Assembly (NCBI RefSeq): GCF_947500835.1
Contig: NZ_CANMTQ010000002.1
Location: forward strand, 310,001 to 374,000
Direction of reading: 5' to 3'
DNA length: 64,000 nt
Origin: an uncultured Halomonas sp.
GTDB taxonomy: Bacteria > Pseudomonadota > Gammaproteobacteria > Pseudomonadales > Halomonadaceae
Shown: positions 28,116 to 37,227 of the stretch, piece after piece
Layout of the letters: every line of letters begins with the position of its first letter
How positions within the stretch are numbered: the stretch's first letter is position 1
Made by a program: the position numbers and the translations under genes
Notes under the pieces: generated by a model
What the model was told of the DNA's origin: nothing
Seen by the model: the letters and a program-made list of their open reading frames with translations, nothing else
Database searches by the model: none

Positions 28116-29339
28116 TCAGGACTCCGAAGAAGCAGGATTGGAAGAAGCCGAGGATTGGCGCTTGAGCAATAATACCAGCGCGACAGCGGCCAGAAACGCC
28201 ACGGCCGCGGCAAAGCCGATTCCCGTCGCCGCCAGGCCGACGCTGCGAGCCAGCAGGCCGATGCCGACCACCGGAATCGACAGCGCGATATAGACGATGA
28301 CGAAGAAGGTCGAGGTCACCGCGCCGCGCTGATTGACGGGCGTCGTCGCCGTGACCCCTCCCAACCCGGCACGAAAGGCAACACCATGGCCCAGCCCGGC
28401 AATGATCGCTCCAGCTAAAAAGAGCCCCAGCGAGACAGCTCCGATGCCTGCACCAACCAATCCCACGCCGGCGATGATCACGGCACAGCCCAGTGGCAAG
28501 CGCATCTTCTTGGCAAGCTGGCCCTGCACGAATTGGCCCAGGGTGGAGGCAAAGAAAGCGACACCGGCAACGAAACCGATCAATGCCAGATTGGAATAGC
28601 CCAGCACCTCTCCCATAAAGGCCGGTGCGGTGGCAGTAAAGAAACCCAGCACGGCAAAACCGGCGAAACCGGCAATCGCCGCCGGAATGAAAAGGCTGCG
28701 CACCTCGGCGGGCACATGCAAGCGCTGTAGGCGCAGGCGAGGATGGTCCGGGCGCTCCACTGTTTCCGGTGCGAACCACACGGCGACCAGCGCGATGACC
28801 AGAAGTCCCAGATGCACAGCGTAAGAAAGATGCAACGGCCAAGGCGCATATTGCCCCAGCAACCCCGCCACGACCGGCCCTAGACCCAGACCGCCCATGT
28901 TGACGGCGGTGGCCACGAAGATGGCCGCGCGCTTCCAGGCCTGGGGCGCCAGCTCCATCACCGCCACGGTGGCCGTCCCAGTATAGATACCGGCAGAAAT
29001 ACCCGAAATTACTCGTGCAGCCAACAGTCCCGTCAGGCCGTCACTGAGCAGAAACACCACATCGCTGAGGAGTGCAGCCACCAGCCCACCGAACAGCAAC
29101 GGACGTCGACCGACCTGATCCGACCAGCGCCCAGTGACGATCAGTGCGCCAATCACACCAACCGCATAGGCGGCAAAGATCACCGTGATAATCAGTTGTG
29201 AAAACCCGAAGCGTTGCTGGTAGACCGGAAAGAGAGGCGTCGGCAAAGTGGCGCCCAGCATGACCAGTAAAAACGCGAAGGCCACGCCCGCGAAGACCAG
29301 TCGCGAGGCGTCGTCGCCTTGAGTAGAAGAGGAACCCAT
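28116..29339 (-). CDS. MFS transporter (sugar/drug efflux-like)
   Basis: 407 aa from the ATG at 29339, behind AAGGA. Twelve hydrophobic segments. Typical MFS loop motif between segments 2 and 3 ([12 protein letters not shown]). Its end is 1 base before the pyrC start, so the two are translationally linked. It resembles drug-resistance-type permeases, but the substrate is not known. It diverges from gmk, about 100 bases away. Confidence 0.85.
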   Translation of the reverse strand: MGSSSTQGDDASRLVFAGVAFAFLLVMLGATLPTPLFPVYQQRFGFSQLIITVIFAAYAVGVIGALIVTGRWSDQVGRRPLLFGGLVAALLSDVVFLLSDGLTGLLAARVISGISAGIYTGTATVAVMELAPQAWKRAAIFVATAVNMGGLGLGPVVAGLLGQYAPWPLHLSYAVHLGLLVIALVAVWFAPETVERPDHPRLRLQRLHVPAEVRSLFIPAAIAGFAGFAVLGFFTATAPAFMGEVLGYSNLALIGFVAGVAFFASTLGQFVQGQLAKKMRLPLGCAVIIAGVGLVGAGIGAVSLGLFLAGAIIAGLGHGVAFRAGLGGVTATTPVNQRGAVTSTFFVIVYIALSIPVVGIGLLARSVGLAATGIGFAAAVAFLAAVALVLLLKRQSSASSNPASSES

Positions 29340-29440
29340 GAAAGCATCCTTGTTCAGGGGAGGCGCCACCGAGTATAGAGGCGCCGCCACAATGTGCGAT
29401 AATGCGCGCCTTCACTGCATTGATTCAACCGGACTCACTC

Positions 29441-30073
29441 ATGTCCCACGGTACGCTCTACATCGTTTCTGCCCCCTCCGGCGCCGGCAAGACCACCTTG
29501 GTACGAGCGCTGCTCGCGCAGTTGGACGGCATTCAAGTGTCGGTCTCGCACACCACTCGAGCGATGCGCCCCGGCGAAATCGATGGCCTCAATTATCACT
29601 TTGCCGATATCGCAGCCTTCAAAGGCATGATCGAGCGCGGCGATTTCTTCGAACACGCCCAAGTGTTCGACAATTACTACGGCACCTCGCGCCCGGCGGT
29701 ACAGGCCCTTCTCGCCGCCGGCCAGGATGTGATTCTCGAGATCGACTGGCAAGGCGCGCGGCAGGTACGCGAGCAAATACCGGATGCCGTGTCGGTGTTC
29801 ATCCTGCCCCCCTCTCGGGAAACCCTCCGTGAACGGTTGTCGAATCGTGGTACCGACGATAAGGCGACGATCGACCGGCGCATGCGCGATGCGGTCAGCG
29901 AGATGGCCCATTTCGATGAATACGACCATGTCATCATCAACGATGACTTCGATACCGCCCTGACCCAATTGATCGCCGTGATACTGTCGGAGCGTTGCCG
30001 CCTTGTGCGTGTTCGGGAGCGTCGAGGGCCACTGCTACAGGCACTCTTGTCACATATCGAGGGGGTCGAGTAG
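29441..30073 (+). CDS. gmk: Guanylate kinase
   Basis: 210 aa. Start chosen at the ATG at 29441, where M-S-H-G-T-L-Y-I-V begins as in homologues. P-loop [10 protein letters not shown] at about 10-19, and GMP-binding blocks S-H-T-T-R and G-x-x-D-G-x-x-Y-x-F. It converts GMP to GDP. It begins the backbone run gmk-rpoZ-spoT-ridA. Confidence 0.95.
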   Translation: MSHGTLYIVSAPSGAGKTTLVRALLAQLDGIQVSVSHTTRAMRPGEIDGLNYHFADIAAFKGMIERGDFFEHAQVFDNYYGTSRPAVQALLAAGQDVILEIDWQGARQVREQIPDAVSVFILPPSRETLRERLSNRGTDDKATIDRRMRDAVSEMAHFDEYDHVIINDDFDTALTQLIAVILSERCRLVRVRERRGPLLQALLSHIEGVE

Positions 30074-30170
30074 ACTACCCGGTTGTACCCTTCATTTTCG
30101 TGTACAGGTGGCGGGCATGCCCATGCTATGTTGCCTTTACATGCTTGCATAACACATCAGGATATTATCC

Positions 30171-30434
30171 ATGGCGCGAGTTACCGTTGAAGATTGCCTT
30201 GAAAATGTCGAAAACCGTTTCAAACTGGTCATGATTTCCACCCAGCGCGCGCGCCAACTCGCCCGGGGCTCCCGGGATGCCTTGCTGCCTTGGGAAAACG
30301 ACAAGGCCACGGTAATGGCTCTTCGTGAGATTGCGGCGGGCAAGATCGATGCAAGTGTTCTCGACGAGCCCGTCGAAGCACCGGTTCGCGTGCGTCCCGA
30401 ACCCATCAGTTACGATTCCGACGTTCCGGTATAG
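30171..30434 (+). CDS. rpoZ: RNA polymerase omega subunit
   Basis: 87 aa, [11 protein letters not shown] start and the [16 protein letters not shown] block, as in E. coli omega, with [10 protein letters not shown]. It binds the beta-prime subunit and, with DksA and ppGpp, contributes to stringent control. It is followed by spoT with a 158-base gap that contains an imperfect hairpin (CACCGGCG / CGCCGGTG at 30469-30493). Confidence 0.95.
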   Translation: MARVTVEDCLENVENRFKLVMISTQRARQLARGSRDALLPWENDKATVMALREIAAGKIDASVLDEPVEAPVRVRPEPISYDSDVPV

Positions 30435-30592
30435 CCAAGCGTCAGCGTAACCGAAAATGAAATAACGACACCGGCGGTTACCAAACGCCGGTGGAACCAG
30501 CGGCCTGACGTCGCAAGAATTCGAGATAAGATAGGCAAGGCTCACGACTCTTGACGTAGTTATTAAGAAGTTCCTCATAATAGGCGCGCTGT

Positions 30593-32719
30593 ATGTTCAC
30601 CATCGATGATCTGGCTGATCGCCTTGGCGGTTATCTTCCTCTGGATGAGATTCAGCAGGTCAAGCGCGCCTTCTACTACGCTGAACAGGCCCATGACGGC
30701 CAAAGCCGGCGCTCCGGTGAGCCCTACGTTACTCATCCCCTGGCGGTATCGAACATCCTCGCCAACATGCACATGGACCATCAAAGCCTGATGGCTGCCA
30801 TGCTGCATGACGTGATCGAAGACACCGGAATTACCAAGGACGCCCTGGCCCAGCAGTTCGGTGAGCCGGTGGCGGAGCTGGTGGATGGGGTTTCCAAGCT
30901 GACCCAGATCACCTTCGAGGACAAGGCGGTCGCCCAGGCGGAGAACTTCCAGAAGATGGTCATGGCGATGTCCAAGGATATTCGCGTGATCATCGTCAAG
31001 CTCGCGGATCGCCTGCACAACATGCGTACTCTCGGTGCGTTGCGCCCGGACAAGAAACGCCGTATCGCCCGGGAAACCCTGGAAATCTACGCCCGCATCG
31101 CCGGTCGCCTGGGCATCAACACCATCCGTATCGAGCTCGAGGATCTCTCCTTTCAGGCGATCTATCCGATGCGTGCCGAGCGCATCAAGCGGGCCGTTTC
31201 CAAGGCCCGAGGCAATCGTCGCACGATGATTCGTCTGGTCCAGACCACGCTGCAGAACTGTCTCGATGACGATAACCTGCCTGGCACCGTGATCGGTCGT
31301 CAGAAACATCTTTTGTCGATCTATCGCAAGATGCGCGACCAGCGCAAACCCTTCGCCGAGATCATGGATGTGTTCGGCTTTCGCATCATCACCGATAACG
31401 TCGACAGCTGCTATCGTATCCTCGGCGCCGTACACAACCTGTACAAGCCGGTTCCCGGGCGCTTCAAGGATTACATCGCTATTCCCAAGGCAAACGGCTA
31501 TCAGAGCCTGCATACCACGCTATTCGGCACTAACGGCATCCCCATCGAAGTGCAGATTCGTACTCGCGAGATGGAGGCCATGGCCAACAACGGCATCGCC
31601 GCCCACTGGCTCTACAAGGCGGGCCAGACCGAGCATCCTATCGCCCTTGGCAGCCATGCTAGAGCCCGGGAGTGGGTGCGCGGCCTGCTCGAGATGCAGC
31701 GCCAGGCAGGAGACTCGCTAGAGTTCATAGAGCACGTCAAGAACGATCTTTTCCCGGACGATGTCTATGTCTTTACCCCCCGGGGCGACATCATGGAGTT
31801 GCCGCAAGGGGCGACGGTGGTGGATTTTGCCTATACGGTGCATACCGATATCGGCAATCACTGCATTGCCTGTCGCATCGATCGCCACCTGGCCCCGCTG
31901 TCGACGCGCCTGGAAAGTGGTCAGACCGTGGAGATCATCACCGCCCGGGGCGCTCGGCCCAGCCTTGCCTGGTTGAACTTCGTGGTGACCGCCAAGGCGC
32001 GTTCAGCTATTCGTCATGCGCTCAAGAATCAGCAGCGCAGTGAATCGGTTCATCTCGGCCGGCGCCTGCTCGACCGGGCGCTTTCGGATTATGGCACCCA
32101 TTACGAGGCGCTTCCCGAGGAGCCGCTGCAGAAACTGCTGTGTGAATTCAACATGTCGCATGCAGATGATCTTCTCGAATCCATTGGTCTTGGCACCCGC
32201 ATGGCCCATCCGGTGGCACGGCGCCTGGCAGAAAACGATCTTCCGGAAATTGCACATGCCGTGTCGAGCCAGGAAGGGCCGGTGGTCATCAATGGCACCG
32301 AAGGCATGGTCATCAGCTTCGCGCGCTGCTGTCATCCGCTGCCCGGAGATTCGGTGATCGGCCATCTGTCCGTGGGCAAGGGCATCGTGGTGCATCGCAG
32401 CGTCTGTCGCAATATCATCGAACTGCGCAACGAGCCGGACAAATTGCTGAACCTGGAGTGGTCGCCAGACATCAGCGGCGATTTTCTCGTGGCGCTGCGT
32501 ATTGCCATGGAATCGCGGCGTGGGCTGGTAGCGGAGCTTGCAAGCCTGGTGACCGACGCGGATGCTAATATAGAACGAGTCGGAATCGAGGAAAGGGATG
32601 CGCGCCTGTCCCTGGTCAATCTGACCCTGGCGGTGCGCGATCGAGTGCACTTAGCGCGCATAATCAAGCGCATTCGCAATCTGCATAACGTCGACAAGGT
32701 CACCCGCGTCCACAATTGA
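30593..32719 (+). CDS. spoT: Bifunctional (p)ppGpp synthetase/hydrolase SpoT
   Basis: 708 aa, near the 702 of E. coli SpoT. An HD hydrolase domain with H-D at 72-73 in M-L-H-D-V-I-E-D-T-G, a synthetase domain with Y-R-K-M-R and D-x-F-G-F-R-I-I and the R-x-K-D-Y-I-A-x-P-K-x-N-G-Y-Q-S-L-H-T-T block, then TGS (V-F-T-P-x-G-D) and ACT domains. Both activities look intact, though the synthetase may be weak as in other SpoT proteins. It controls alarmone level in starvation. Confidence 0.96.
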   Translation: MFTIDDLADRLGGYLPLDEIQQVKRAFYYAEQAHDGQSRRSGEPYVTHPLAVSNILANMHMDHQSLMAAMLHDVIEDTGITKDALAQQFGEPVAELVDGVSKLTQITFEDKAVAQAENFQKMVMAMSKDIRVIIVKLADRLHNMRTLGALRPDKKRRIARETLEIYARIAGRLGINTIRIELEDLSFQAIYPMRAERIKRAVSKARGNRRTMIRLVQTTLQNCLDDDNLPGTVIGRQKHLLSIYRKMRDQRKPFAEIMDVFGFRIITDNVDSCYRILGAVHNLYKPVPGRFKDYIAIPKANGYQSLHTTLFGTNGIPIEVQIRTREMEAMANNGIAAHWLYKAGQTEHPIALGSHARAREWVRGLLEMQRQAGDSLEFIEHVKNDLFPDDVYVFTPRGDIMELPQGATVVDFAYTVHTDIGNHCIACRIDRHLAPLSTRLESGQTVEIITARGARPSLAWLNFVVTAKARSAIRHALKNQQRSESVHLGRRLLDRALSDYGTHYEALPEEPLQKLLCEFNMSHADDLLESIGLGTRMAHPVARRLAENDLPEIAHAVSSQEGPVVINGTEGMVISFARCCHPLPGDSVIGHLSVGKGIVVHRSVCRNIIELRNEPDKLLNLEWSPDISGDFLVALRIAMESRRGLVAELASLVTDADANIERVGIEERDARLSLVNLTLAVRDRVHLARIIKRIRNLHNVDKVTRVHN

Positions 32720-32727
32720 TGATTCAT

Positions 32728-32763
32728 GATCGCCCTGCCGCCCATGCCTGCGGCAGGGCGATC
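32728..32763 (+). terminator. Terminator of spoT
   Basis: A 14-bp stem (GATCGCCCTGCCGC / GCGGCAGGGCGATC) with an 8-base loop is followed by ATTTTTA. Confidence 0.85.
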
Positions 32764-32799
32764 ATTTTTATTCCACTTCAACATGACGAGGAGTCACTC

Positions 32800-33189
32800 A
32801 TGAGTAACAAGGCCATCATTCAGACCCAAAAGGCGCCCGCTGCCATCGGTCCTTACTCCCAGGCCATCAAGGCCGGCAACACGGTCTACCTGTCAGGTCA
32901 AATCCCCCTCGACCCCCAGACCATGGAACTGGTGTCCGGTGATATCGAGGATCAGGTGCGTCAGGTCTTCACCAACCTCAGCGCTGTCTGCGAGGAAGCC
33001 GGCGGCTCGCTCAAGGACATCGTCAAGCTCAATCTGTATCTGGTCGATCTGGACAACTTCGGCGTGGTCAATCAGATCATGGAAGAGTTCTTCACCGCCC
33101 CCCACCCGGCCCGGGCTGCGGTCGGCGTCAAGGCGCTGCCCAAGAAAAGCCAGTTCGAGGCAGAAGCCGTCATGGTGTTGGGTGACTGA
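32800..33189 (+). CDS. ridA: Reactive intermediate/imine deaminase RidA
   Basis: 129 aa from the ATG at 32800, behind GAGGAG. The YjgF/YER057c fold signature shows A-x-x-A-I-G-P-Y-S-Q-A and Y-L-S-G-Q-I-P near the start, and the C-terminal A-R-A-A-V-G-V-K-A-L-P with the catalytic Arg/Glu (F-E-A-E-A-V). It hydrolyses reactive 2-aminoacrylate-type enamines. Its position after spoT is the common gammaproteobacterial order. Confidence 0.93.
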   Translation: MSNKAIIQTQKAPAAIGPYSQAIKAGNTVYLSGQIPLDPQTMELVSGDIEDQVRQVFTNLSAVCEEAGGSLKDIVKLNLYLVDLDNFGVVNQIMEEFFTAPHPARAAVGVKALPKKSQFEAEAVMVLGD

Positions 33190-33234
33190 GCAAAGCAATT
33201 AAAATGCATGGTTTAGATGGGCAATCAAGATAGC

Positions 33235-33257
33235 GATGCCGCCAGATTGGCGGCATC
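33235..33257. terminator. Hairpin between convergent ridA and SDR gene
   Basis: A 9-bp stem (GATGCCGCC / GGCGGCATC) with a 5-base loop. T-runs are poor on both strands, so terminator strength is doubtful. Confidence 0.45.
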
Positions 33258-33263
33258 TCGTTA

Positions 33264-34139
33264 TCAGGCTTTTTGTGGACGGCCCTCGTTCACACTCTCA
33301 AGCACCTGAGCATAGCCTTCGCGAAAGGTCGGGTAGCGGAACTCATAGCCGGTCTCGCGCAGGCGCGAATTGTCGCAGCGCTTGCTCGAACGCCGGCGCA
33401 GCGGCGATTGGATGACTTCATGGGTCTCGACCTTGAGTCGTTTGGCCAGCCAGGCCATTACCTCATGCAAAGGAACCGGTTCGCAGTCGCTGGCCAGATA
33501 GAGCTCGTCGAGAGGCTCATCGTTCAGAGTCTTGGCGATCAGATGGGACAACACGCCGGCGCAGTCGTCCCGGTGAATGCGATTGGAATACATCGGCGGC
33601 GTGGCAGCGGCGATACGCCCTTCACGCACCTGCTGAATGAGCCGATCGCGCCCCGGGCCATAAATACCCGAGAAGCGCACCACGGTGCCGGGAAGATCGT
33701 GGGCAATGAGGGTCTGCTCGGCCTCGCGCATCAGCTGTCCCGCGAATCCGGTGGGCTGGGTCTCGGTGGTCTCGTCCACGGTTTCCCCATCCTGCTGGGC
33801 ATAAACGCTGGTCGAAGATACGAAGAACACCCGCGTCGGTTTGCGCGTGCGCTGGCCGAGTTCCGCCAATACCGCCTTCAAGCCATCCCGATAAGCGGCC
33901 TGATAGGCCTGTTCGTCGAAGCGATCGGCGCTCACCACATAGACGACGATGTCCGCTTCCGGTAGCGTCTTGAGCGCTTCCGGGTCATTGAGATCGATGG
34001 CCAAGGGCTCGATGCCACTAGTGGCCAATTCATCAGGGTTGCGGCGCGCACCGATCACGCGGTGGCCCGCCTCGATCAGCTGGGTTCCAAGCGTCTTGCC
34101 AATATCGCCACAGCCGAGAATCAAACAGGTATTCTTCAC
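33264..34139 (-). CDS. NAD(P)-dependent SDR-family epimerase/dehydratase-like protein
   Basis: 291 aa. The N-terminal G-C-G-D-I-G-K-T-L-G is a dinucleotide-binding fold. S-S-T-S-V-Y is at the expected catalytic position, but the usual Y-x-x-x-K is not clean, and V-R-F-S-G-I-Y-G-P-G-R matches extended SDR proteins of the YeeZ type. The true reaction is not known. It is divergent from oxyR, 69 bases away. Confidence 0.75.
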   Translation of the reverse strand: MKNTCLILGCGDIGKTLGTQLIEAGHRVIGARRNPDELATSGIEPLAIDLNDPEALKTLPEADIVVYVVSADRFDEQAYQAAYRDGLKAVLAELGQRTRKPTRVFFVSSTSVYAQQDGETVDETTETQPTGFAGQLMREAEQTLIAHDLPGTVVRFSGIYGPGRDRLIQQVREGRIAAATPPMYSNRIHRDDCAGVLSHLIAKTLNDEPLDELYLASDCEPVPLHEVMAWLAKRLKVETHEVIQSPLRRRSSKRCDNSRLRETGYEFRYPTFREGYAQVLESVNEGRPQKA

Positions 34140-34208
34140 CTTTACCTAGCTCCTTGGTAAAACGGACATAATCCATCGAATCGACAGGAAGCCCTTGCGG
34201 GCCCAATC

Positions 34209-35135
34209 ATGACTCTAACAGAACTCCGCTACATCGTGACACTAGCTCAGGAACGTCATTTCGGACGCGCTGCGGAACGTTGCTTCGTCTCCCAGCCGAC
34301 CTTGTCCGTGGCGGTCAAGAAGCTCGAGGACGAGCTCGAAGTGGCGCTCTTCGAGCGCTCCAAGGCTACCGTTCAGGTGACGCCCTTGGGCGCAAAGGTC
34401 GTCGAGCAGGCCCAGCGGGTGCTCGAACAGGCCAGCATCATTCGTGAATTGGCCAACGAGGGCAAGGACCAGCTGAGCAGTCCGCTACGCATCGGGGCCA
34501 TCTACACCATCGGTCCCTATCTGTTTCCGCATCTGATTCCTCGCCTAGCGCGCATGGCGCCGGACATGCCGCTTTATATTGAGGAAAACTTCACCGCCAA
34601 CCTGCGTCATAAACTGCGCAGTGGCGAACTCGATGCGATCATCGTCGCACTGCCATTCACCGAGGTGGATGTGGTCACCCGGCCCCTCTACGAAGAGCCC
34701 TTCGAGGTATTGATTCCAAGCGATCATCCCTGGACGCGCAGATCCACCATCGACAAGGAGGACCTGCTCAAGGAACGCTTGCTGCTGCTGGGCGAAGGGC
34801 ACTGCTTCCGCGATCAGATCCTCGAGGCCTGTCCGGCGATCAGCGCTCAACTGAATAGCCCTTCCAATACGCTGACTGCGGAAGGCGGCTCCCTGGAAAC
34901 CATTCGCCATATGGTCGCCTCCAAGCTGGGCATCACGGTATTGCCGCAATCCGCCATCGGCACCGGGCACTACGAGACCGGTATGCTGGAAAGCCGCCCC
35001 TTCACCCCTGAGGCGCCTAGTCGCACTGTGGCGGTGGCCTGGCGGGCCAGCTTTCCGCGACCCAAGGCCATTGATGCGCTGATCGATGCCGTCGAACACT
35101 CTTATCAGAAACAGCCGGCCAGCGTACCGGCATGA
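34209..35135 (+). CDS. oxyR: Hydrogen peroxide sensing LysR regulator OxyR
   Basis: 308 aa. An N-terminal winged helix-turn-helix (L-R-Y-I-V-T-L-A-Q-E-R-H-F-G-R-A-A-E-R-C-F-V-S-Q-P) is followed by a ligand domain. Cysteines at 199 and 208, in G-E-G-H-C-F-R-D-Q-I-L-E-A-C, match the redox pair of E. coli OxyR in number and spacing. It activates peroxide defence genes when the disulfide forms. The stop overlaps the recG start by 4 bases, so oxyR-recG is an operon. Confidence 0.94.
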   Translation: MTLTELRYIVTLAQERHFGRAAERCFVSQPTLSVAVKKLEDELEVALFERSKATVQVTPLGAKVVEQAQRVLEQASIIRELANEGKDQLSSPLRIGAIYTIGPYLFPHLIPRLARMAPDMPLYIEENFTANLRHKLRSGELDAIIVALPFTEVDVVTRPLYEEPFEVLIPSDHPWTRRSTIDKEDLLKERLLLLGEGHCFRDQILEACPAISAQLNSPSNTLTAEGGSLETIRHMVASKLGITVLPQSAIGTGHYETGMLESRPFTPEAPSRTVAVAWRASFPRPKAIDALIDAVEHSYQKQPASVPA

Positions 35136-37219
35136 ATCTGCCTGAGCTGGATCAGGCCGTCACCACCCTGACGGGGGTTGGTGACGCCATGGCCGCCAAG
35201 CTGGGCCGCCTGCGCATCGAGCGGGTTACCGATCTGTTGTTCCACCTGCCACTGCGCTATCAGGACCGCACGCGTATCACGCCGATTGCCACCTTGCGGG
35301 CCGGTCAGGAAGCGGTGGTGGATGGCGAAGTCTGCGCCGCAGAGGTGGTCAAGGGAAGGCGGCGCAGCCTGTTGGTTCGGCTCAAGGATGGTTCCGGCAT
35401 TCTCAGCCTGCGTTTCTTTCACTTCTCCCCGGCCCAGCAACAGCAGTTCGCCCGAGGGGTGCATGTACGCTGCTTCGGTGAGGCCCGGGCCGGCGCTACC
35501 GGGCTCGAGATCTACCATCCGGAATACCGGCTGCTGCGCCAAGAGGACGCGCCGGTCGAGGAACACCTGACGCCGATTTATCCGACAACCGAGGGGCTGA
35601 ACCAGGCGCGACTGCGCGGCTTGATCACTCAAGCGCTTAGAGCGTTAGAAGAAGCACCGCACATGTTGCCGGATGGCATTCCCGAACCGCTGCGCGAACG
35701 TTTCCGGCTGCCTGAATTACAGGAATGCCTGCGCTATCTGCACGAGCCGCCGCCGGATGCGGATCTCGAGCGCCTGGCCAGCGGCATCCACCCCACCCAA
35801 CGACGCCTGGCCCTGGAGGAGCTGCTTGCCCATCAGCTCAGCCTGCGTCAGGTACGCCTGCGCATCCAGACCGACGGCGCCCCGCGACTGGCGTCCGGAC
35901 GCGGCCTGCAGGCGCGTTTTCTCACCCAGTTGCCCTTTGCTCTGACCGGCGCTCAGCGCCGGGTACTTGATGAGATCGCCCGGGATCTGGAGACCACCAC
36001 GCCCATGCTGCGCCTGGTGCAAGGCGACGTCGGTTCCGGCAAGACTGTGGTCGCCGCCATGGCGGCCCTTCAGGCCATCGCCGGCGACTGCCAGGCGGCG
36101 ATGATGGCACCCACGGAAATTCTCGCCGAACAGCACTTTCGCAATTTTCGCGACTGGCTGACCCCGCTGGGCATCGAGGTAGGCTGGCTTTCCGGCAAGC
36201 TCAAGGGCAAGGCCCGGCTCGATACCAAGGCCGCCATCGCCGATGGTCGCGTGCAGATGGCGGTGGGCACCCATGCGCTGTTCCAGGAGGACGTGCATTT
36301 CAAGCGCCTGGGCCTGGCCATCGTCGACGAACAGCATCGCTTCGGGGTACATCAGCGCCTGGCCCTGCGTCAGAAAGGCGAAGCCGGCGGGCTGACCCCG
36401 CACCAGCTGATCATGACCGCCACCCCGATCCCCCGCACCCTGGCGATGAGTGCCTATGCGGATCTCGATCTCTCCGTGATCGACGAACTGCCCCCGGGGC
36501 GCACCCCGGTGCAGACCGTCGCGGTGCCGGACGAACGCCGCCCGGAAGTGGTTGCGCGTATTCGCCGCGCCTGCGCAGAGGGACGCCAGGCCTATTGGGT
36601 CTGCACCCTGATCGAAGAATCGGAAGCGCTACAGTGCCAGGCCGCGGAGGCGACCCGGGACGCCCTGACCGAGGCATTGCCGGAATTGGCCGTCGGTCTG
36701 GTGCATGGGCGCATGAAGGCTGCAGAGAAAGCCGAGGTGATGGATGCCTTCAAAGCCGGCGAGCTGGATCTGCTGGTAGCCACCACGGTGATCGAGGTGG
36801 GGGTCGACGTGCCCAACGCAAGCCTGATGATCATCGAGAACCCGGAGCGTCTAGGCCTTTCCCAGCTGCACCAGCTACGCGGACGGGTTGGTCGAGGCGG
36901 CACCGAGAGTTTCTGCGTGCTGCTCTATCATCCACCATTGTCTGCCCATTCTCGGGAACGGCTGGGCGTCATGCGCGAGACTACGGACGGCTTTCGCATC
37001 GCCGAGAAGGATCTGGAACTGCGCGGCCCCGGTGAAGTGCTCGGTACCCGGCAGACGGGACTGGCGCAAATGAAGATCGCCGATCTGGAGCGGGACAAGG
37101 ACTTGCTGGAACGGGTCAGCCCATTGGCTAGAGCACTGCTGGAAGAAGCCCCGAATGCCAGCGAGACCTTGATACGACGCTGGCTGGGGGAGGAAGCGGG
37201 ACGTTACGGGCAGGTTTGA
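35132..37219 (+). CDS. recG: ATP-dependent DNA helicase RecG
   Basis: 695 aa (E. coli 693). Wedge OB-domain at the N-terminus, then Walker A G-D-V-G-S-G-K-T-V-V, D-E-Q-H-R-F-G-V-H-Q as the DExH box, T-A-T-P-I-P-R-T-L, and the TRG motif region at G-R-V-G-R-G. It regresses stalled forks and branch-migrates Holliday junctions. Overlap with oxyR by ATGA implies coupled translation. Confidence 0.95.
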   Translation: MNLPELDQAVTTLTGVGDAMAAKLGRLRIERVTDLLFHLPLRYQDRTRITPIATLRAGQEAVVDGEVCAAEVVKGRRRSLLVRLKDGSGILSLRFFHFSPAQQQQFARGVHVRCFGEARAGATGLEIYHPEYRLLRQEDAPVEEHLTPIYPTTEGLNQARLRGLITQALRALEEAPHMLPDGIPEPLRERFRLPELQECLRYLHEPPPDADLERLASGIHPTQRRLALEELLAHQLSLRQVRLRIQTDGAPRLASGRGLQARFLTQLPFALTGAQRRVLDEIARDLETTTPMLRLVQGDVGSGKTVVAAMAALQAIAGDCQAAMMAPTEILAEQHFRNFRDWLTPLGIEVGWLSGKLKGKARLDTKAAIADGRVQMAVGTHALFQEDVHFKRLGLAIVDEQHRFGVHQRLALRQKGEAGGLTPHQLIMTATPIPRTLAMSAYADLDLSVIDELPPGRTPVQTVAVPDERRPEVVARIRRACAEGRQAYWVCTLIEESEALQCQAAEATRDALTEALPELAVGLVHGRMKAAEKAEVMDAFKAGELDLLVATTVIEVGVDVPNASLMIIENPERLGLSQLHQLRGRVGRGGTESFCVLLYHPPLSAHSRERLGVMRETTDGFRIAEKDLELRGPGEVLGTRQTGLAQMKIADLERDKDLLERVSPLARALLEEAPNASETLIRRWLGEEAGRYGQV

Positions 37220-37227
37220 GGACCCAT

